DNA from: Gammaproteobacteria bacterium
GTDB lineage: Bacteria; Pseudomonadota; Gammaproteobacteria; Steroidobacterales; Steroidobacteraceae
NCBI GenBank assembly: GCA_005877705.1
Contig: VBNY01000265.1
Location: 1-5,767 of the forward strand
Reading direction: 5' to 3'
DNA length: 5,767 nucleotides
Shown: positions 1-5,767 of the stretch, in pieces
Numbering within the stretch: position 1 is the first letter of the stretch
How the letters are laid out: every line of letters begins with the position of its first letter
Position numbers and translations under genes: made by a program
The notes under the pieces: model-generated
Database searches by the model: none
What the model saw: only the letters and a program-made list of their open reading frames with translations
What the model was told of the DNA's origin: nothing

Positions 1-2100
<2,100 letters not shown>

Positions 2101-2102
<2 letters not shown>

Positions 2103-5100
2103 GATGTATCCCTCGAGGCGAGCGCTGGGCACCGGAATATACCGTAGCTGGAAATGGCTCGGGATCGCCGTCGCAAGTGGCGTGCTCGCCGCCTGCAGCC
2201 AGAGCGTCGCGCCTCAGCAAGTGCTCGCCCGGCAGTGCTCGCCGATCGGGGGCCCCCGGGAGGCGGTGCTGAGCCTGGCCGCGCCGGCTGCCGGAACGCT
2301 GCGCATTGCTGTCGAAGAGCGCGGCGTTTCCACCGTTGCCACGCTCGATGACAAGGTGGGGACGGCTGCGGCCTCACCGGTCGAGCGGTTCGGCACGATC
2401 GTGCTGACGACCGCAGCGAGGCCCGCTGAGCCCCACACTGTCCGCATCCGTGCAGAAGATTCGCCGGCCATCACAGGTGAGGTCTGCACGTCGGCCGAGC
2501 TGGTTCCACCTTCCAACCCCGTGCGAGCGCAGGCCGAGCGTGACCTCTTCACCGCGGCCCGTGCGGTCCACTCACAGCAGTGGGACGCTGCTTTCCGCCA
2601 CTACCTCAACGCCGCTCGCGGCTTCGATCACCTGCATCTGCACCGGTCCGCCGCCATGGCGCGCCACGCGATGGCCGAGCTTGCCTACAGGAGGTTTGAC
2701 CGCAAGCGGGACAGTTACGCGCTGGCGGCTGAAGCGAGCGCGGGTTACGGCGGCGCAGGAGATCCGATCCTGGTCGGCCTGCTGGCGGTCCTGGAAGCAA
2801 AGGCGCTGCTCGACATGCCTGGCAGTGATCCGCGCGTCGTGGCGCCCCAGGTGCGCAACTGGTTGTCGGTGGCCCGCAAGGAGGAGGGCGCGAGCCACTT
2901 CGGCGAGCGCGAGCTGCCACGAGTGGACATCATCGCGGGCTATCTCGAATTCCTGCTCGATGAGCCCGATCTGGCGCTCAGTGCATTCGCCCAGGCGGCC
3001 GACCGCTGCCGCGAGCTGCAGGACTGGGACTGCTACGCGCTTGCGAGTCAGAACCTCGCGCAACTCGCGGAAGAGAGCAAGAACTACGCGGCTGCCTTGA
3101 GCGCCTATTCAGATGCGCTGCGGCGGCTGCCGCCAGGGCTCGACCCCAAGCTGACAGCCGGTATCTGGAATAACCTTGGGAGGCTGCAGGGAGTGGTTGG
3201 ACTCATCAGCAGCAGCGAGCATTCGAATGCGGCTGCGATGCAGGCGTACGCGACCCTCGGAGACTGCCCCGGAGTGCGTCTGAGTCTCGCGCGCACCGGC
3301 CGGTTGCTGGTGCAGGTCGGCACACTGGCAGACGCCGAGAGCTATCTCGAGCAGGCGGCGTCCCTGGATTGTCCCAGCCTCCTCGCGGCGGTGGCCGCGC
3401 GCTCGACTGCGGGCACGAGCGCGGCCGCGAGAGACCCGTGCACACGACCGCTCGATCCGGGTCCTCTGGCGACGCAAAACAAGATCATCGTGTTCAACTC
3501 GCTCCTGTCGCTCGCAGACGCTGCAATGCTGCAGGGCGGATCCGCGCAGGCACAGCACTGCCTTGAGGCCGCCCAGTCGTACGCGGCCGACTCGCGCGCC
3601 CAAGTCCGTCTGGCGAACGCGCGTGGTGCGGTGCTCCTCGAGCGCAACGATCCCGCAGACGCACGCACCGCCTTCGAACATGCCGTGCGCATCGCGGATG
3701 AAGCGAGATTTCCACCAACGTACGAGCACCGCGGAACGGCGCAACTGGGGCTGGTGAAGGCGAAGCTGCTCGCGGGGTACGCCGCCGACAGTGTCCCGAG
3801 CGCCCATGAAGCGTTGCAATCCAGCGTCGCGCGCGGCGACATCGACCGAACCATCACTTCGCTGCGGCTCGTCGCGGCCGGCTATCGCGGATCCGGACAG
3901 CCTGCGGCCGCGGTGCGCACTCTGCAGGTCGCCGCCGATCTCATCGAAGCGGTTCCGATCGACGAGCTCGACGGGGAGCAACGGGCGACTTTCCTAGCAA
4001 CTCAACACACGGTGTTCGCGGAGCTGACGGACCTGTTCGCGTCGCAAACGCAGCAGAGTGATGCTACGTCCTGGCTGGCATTCACGACGTCCGAGCGCGG
4101 CCGCGCCCGCAGCCTGCGTTATGCCCTCAATCAAGCGGCACGCGCCGCCGCTCTCGAAGCCCCGGCGGCAACCCGATACCAACAACTCCTGCAGGAGGTC
4201 GTGCAGCTTGCGGCACAAGCGGATGCGAGCCGGGGGCGCGGTGCTCTGATCGACGCAATCGACCAGGCGGCGGTGCGTGAGCGCAGTGTAGCAGCACCGC
4301 TCGACCGTAAGCAGCTGACGCAAACTCTCGAACAAGTCCAAGCGACGTTGGTCGAGTACGCGGCGGGCTCTCGCGACATGTTTGCTTTCGTCGTCACTGG
4401 AGGCGCGCTGCACGTCGTGCACCTCGGCGATCGCCGCGAGATCGCCAGCGCGGCTGAACAATTACGCGACCTCCTGCGCGACACGGAGGCGCCGGCGGGC
4501 GATGTGCGCGCCGCCGCCGCACGCCTCGCCCGGCTGGTGCTGTGGCCACTGGGCCGCAACCTGGCCGCAAAGCGGATCATCTTTGTTCCGGATGACGCGC
4601 TGCATACCGTCCCATTCACGGTGTTGCCATGGTCGGCCAACGCCGGCGACCAACTCGTCGTGCAGCATGCCGAGACATCCGTCATTCCCTCGGCGTTGTT
4701 TCTCACGAACGTGCACATCGCGGCCGTTGCGCACTCTGAGACGCCACGCATCGAGCTCATCGGCGATCCAGTCTTCAGAGTCTCGGACTGGCGCCGTAAA
4801 TGCCTCGCCAACGCTGCAAGCGAATCGAGCTCGACGGGCCGGGCCGCACGCACGCTGTCTGACTGGACCGAGTCGCTGCCGCCTCTACCCGGCGCCCGCG
4901 CCGAGGTTGCGATGGTTGCGAAACTGGCGCACGAATCACGCTCCGCGAGTCGCGTCGAGTCCCTGGTTGGATGCGCGGCCGTGCCGCGGGCGCTGCGCAG
5001 GGCGGCCAACCAGGGTGCCGAGCTGCTGCACATTGCCACTCATGCGCGCATCGATGCCCAACGACCTCGGCTGTCGGCCCTTGCGCTCACCCCTCAGGCC

Positions 5101-5463
5101 GGCAAGGACGCGGCGCCTTCCGCGTTCGGCCTGCTGGACATCCTCGGCCTGAAACTGAGTTCGAGGCTGGTTGTGCTGAGCGCGTGCGATACCTCGCGCG
5201 GCCGCCTGCTACCTGGGGAGGGGGTGCTGGGGCCCGCGCAGGCGTTTCTGCAAGCCGGCGCTGCATCCGTGCTGGCGAGCTACTGGCGTGTCGACGACCA
5301 GGCCACCGCGAGCTTCATGCAGCAGTTCTACCGATACCTGCTGATCGACCGCCTCAGCGCCTCGGCAGCGTTGCGGAAGGCGCAGCTCGAACGGGCCCGG
5401 GCCGGCCCGAGCTACGAATGGGCGGCCTTTGCCCTATACGGCTGGCCCGATAGCTCTCTTTAG
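2101..5463 (+). CDS. Predicted TPR-CHAT domain lipoprotein (caspase-like protease fold)
   Basis: The predicted product is 1120 residues from ATG 2101 (ATG 2104 is an equal choice). Residues 1-32 look like a lipoprotein signal: RR and RSWK basic region, hydrophobic WLGIAVASGV and lipobox LAAC with Cys32. Ser33 favours outer-membrane sorting. Residues about 33-138 look beta-rich and are bracketed by Cys46 and Cys129, a possible disulfide. About 141-645 is an alpha-helical TPR-like array, clearest at 315-375, 400-420, 471-538 and 594-645. The SERGRARSL helix near 665-685 is typical of the linker before CHAT domains. CHAT spans about 735-1118, with VPDDALHTVPF, HIATHA (candidate catalytic His981), VLSACDTSRG (Cys1029), PGEG, the ASYWRVDD segment and a terminal YEWAAFALYGWP. 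CHAT proteins are caspase-clan peptidases usually regulated by their TPR part; the substrate here is unknown. No Shine-Dalgarno site precedes 2101. A CTG at 2125, with GAGG at 2115-2118, would give a more compact signal peptide. Confidence 0.93.
2109..2114 (-). promoter_or_regulatory. Ribosome binding site of acs
   Basis: Read on the minus strand, GAGGGA lies 6 nt upstream of the acs ATG (2102-2100). This is a good Shine-Dalgarno match at normal spacing. It fixes the acs start at 2102 even though that codon overlaps the putative start of the divergent gene. The site lies inside the predicted 5' coding region of that divergent gene. Confidence 0.7.
2136..2141 (-). promoter_or_regulatory. Possible -10 element of an acs promoter
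   Basis: On the minus strand TATATT is the only AT-rich hexamer close upstream of acs. It would place transcription start near 2129 and leave a leader of roughly 27 nt carrying the GAGGGA site. No TTGACA-like -35 box is visible 16-18 bp further upstream, so the promoter would be weak or activator-dependent, which is plausible for acetate scavenging genes. It sits within codons 12-14 of the divergent CHAT gene. This is a pattern-based guess. Confidence 0.3.
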
Positions 5464-5490
5464 CCTGGCTGACGCCGGCCGCACGGCTAG
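5461..5490 (+). repeat. Weak inverted repeat at the CHAT gene stop codon
   Basis: TAGCC (5461-5465, including the stop codon) can pair with GGCTA (5485-5489), with a small internal GGC/GCC stem, and TTT follows at 5491-5493. It might act as a poor terminator, but the stem is short and the T-run is only three bases. Confidence 0.2.
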
Positions 5491-5524
5491 TTTCAGCAGC
5501 CACCTGAGCAGCTGTTTCGGCCAC

Positions 5525-5552
5525 GCGGGCAAAAGCTGCGACCTTTGCCCGC
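5525..5552. repeat. Inverted repeat with 9-bp arms in the spacer after the CHAT gene
   Basis: GCGGGCAAA (5525-5533) is perfectly complementary to TTTGCCCGC (5544-5552) around a 10-nt loop. It lies 62 bp after the CHAT stop codon and could form an RNA hairpin that stops or protects the transcript. No T-tract follows the stem (next bases TTACTGG), so it is not a textbook intrinsic terminator. It could instead be an operator or an mRNA 3'-end stabiliser. The symmetry is seen directly; the role is inferred. Confidence 0.55.
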
Positions 5553-5554
5553 TT

Positions 5555-5568
5555 ACTGGCGCGCCAGT
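5555..5568. repeat. 14-bp perfect palindrome
   Basis: ACTGGCGCGCCAGT is fully self-complementary and starts two bases after the preceding inverted repeat. A partial copy (TTTGCCAG) follows at 5568-5575. It could be a binding site for a dimeric regulator of the downstream exported-protein gene, or the second stem of a tandem hairpin with the 5525-5552 repeat. A GC-rich genome produces such palindromes by chance more often than others, so the functional reading is tentative. Confidence 0.4.
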
Positions 5569-5599
5569 TTGCCAGCCTCTCGCGCGGCGCTGAGATAAG
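5569..5599 (+). promoter_or_regulatory. Possible promoter for the downstream exported-protein gene
   Basis: TTGCCA (5569-5574, five of six matches to the -35 consensus) is followed by GATAAG (5594-5599) as a possible -10. The 19-bp spacing is longer than the preferred 17 bp. It would start transcription near 5606, giving a leader of about 57 nt before ATG 5663. The palindrome at 5555-5568 abuts the -35 box, a usual place for a regulator to bind. The match is weak and based on eye inspection only. Confidence 0.25.
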
Positions 5600-5650
5600 C
5601 GGGCTCTTCGGAGCAGTGGAAAGGTGCGGACTCGCTTCCGCCCACTCCCG

Positions 5651-5655
5651 AGGAG
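5651..5655 (+). promoter_or_regulatory. Ribosome binding site of the exported-protein gene
   Basis: AGGAG, within the longer purine stretch GAGGAGA, lies 7 nt upstream of ATG 5663. This strong Shine-Dalgarno match decides the start codon and supports the short fragment as a real gene. Confidence 0.75.
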
Positions 5656-5662
5656 ATTCTCC

Positions 5663-5767
5663 ATGCCCCGCAAGCTATTCCTGTCCACCTGCGCCGCAGC
5701 GCAATGCCTGATCGTCAGCCTGGCGACGAGCGCCCCGGCGCACGCGGCAGCGAGCATCCCCGCTTAC
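5663..5767 (+). CDS. 5' end of a gene for an exported protein, function not visible
   Basis: Thirty-five codons are present and the frame is open to the right edge. The residues form a classic Sec signal peptide: MPRK basic start, hydrophobic core with LIVSLATSA, and an AHA signal peptidase I motif (residues 26-28) with cleavage expected after Ala28, leaving AASIPAY as the start of the mature protein. The Cys residues at 10 and 15 are not in a lipobox context, so a lipoprotein is unlikely. It follows the CHAT gene on the same strand after a spacer of about 200 bp that holds its own possible promoter, so it is more likely a separate transcript than the same operon. Both products are predicted to cross the inner membrane. 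The mature domain lies outside the window and cannot be named. Confidence 0.75.
   Translation, partial: MPRKLFLSTCAAAQCLIVSLATSAPAHAAASIPAY

Noticed and set aside
2629..2652. His cluster HLHLHR near residues 177-182 as a metal site
   Set aside because: It falls inside a TPR-like helix pair and has no accompanying Cys/Asp/Glu pattern of a known metal motif.
3109..5039. Open frames of 290 and 302 codons on the minus strand (3109-3981 and 4131-5039)
   Set aside because: Both are opposite the TPR and CHAT coding sequence, have Arg/Ser/Ala-rich composition typical of shadow frames and show no recognisable family.
5461..5662. Intrinsic terminator after the CHAT gene
   Set aside because: Inverted repeats exist, but none is followed by a run of T residues, so I list them as repeats and not as a terminator.

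Overview
The window is GC-rich bacterial DNA with no RNA gene, insertion sequence or CRISPR array that I can see. The gene content points to a high-GC proteobacterium, probably a gammaproteobacterium: a proteobacterial-style AMP-forming acetyl-CoA synthetase, a lipoprotein signal with a Ser after the lipobox Cys, and Shine-Dalgarno initiation. That placement is inference, because there is no rRNA or other marker gene.

Layout: (1) 1-2102, minus strand: acs, acetyl-CoA synthetase, open from its ATG to the left edge of the window. It has two oddities. About 18-20 residues that normally follow the 'AEAA' motif in the C-terminal lid domain are missing, in frame. The protein also continues past its usual end into a Lys/Arg/Ala/Pro-rich, histone H1/AlgP-like tail that is still open at the edge. 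(2) 2101-5463, plus strand: one very large gene (about 1120 residues) for a predicted lipoprotein with a small beta-rich N-terminal region, a long TPR-like helical array and a complete C-terminal CHAT (caspase-like) domain with the His/Cys dyad. (3) 5464-5662: a spacer of about 200 bp with a 9-bp-arm inverted repeat, a 14-bp perfect palindrome and a possible promoter. (4) 5663 to the right edge, plus strand: the first 35 codons of an exported protein, almost all signal peptide.

The two large genes diverge head to head with annotated start codons that overlap by two bases, so each promoter must lie inside the other gene or one start is misplaced. The acs start has a good ribosome binding site; the CHAT gene start does not. 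I see no biochemical pathway linking acs to the CHAT lipoprotein, so their adjacency may be incidental. The observations most worth following are the altered Acs C-terminus (deletion plus basic tail) and the predicted placement of a caspase-like TPR-CHAT protein in the cell envelope instead of the cytosol.
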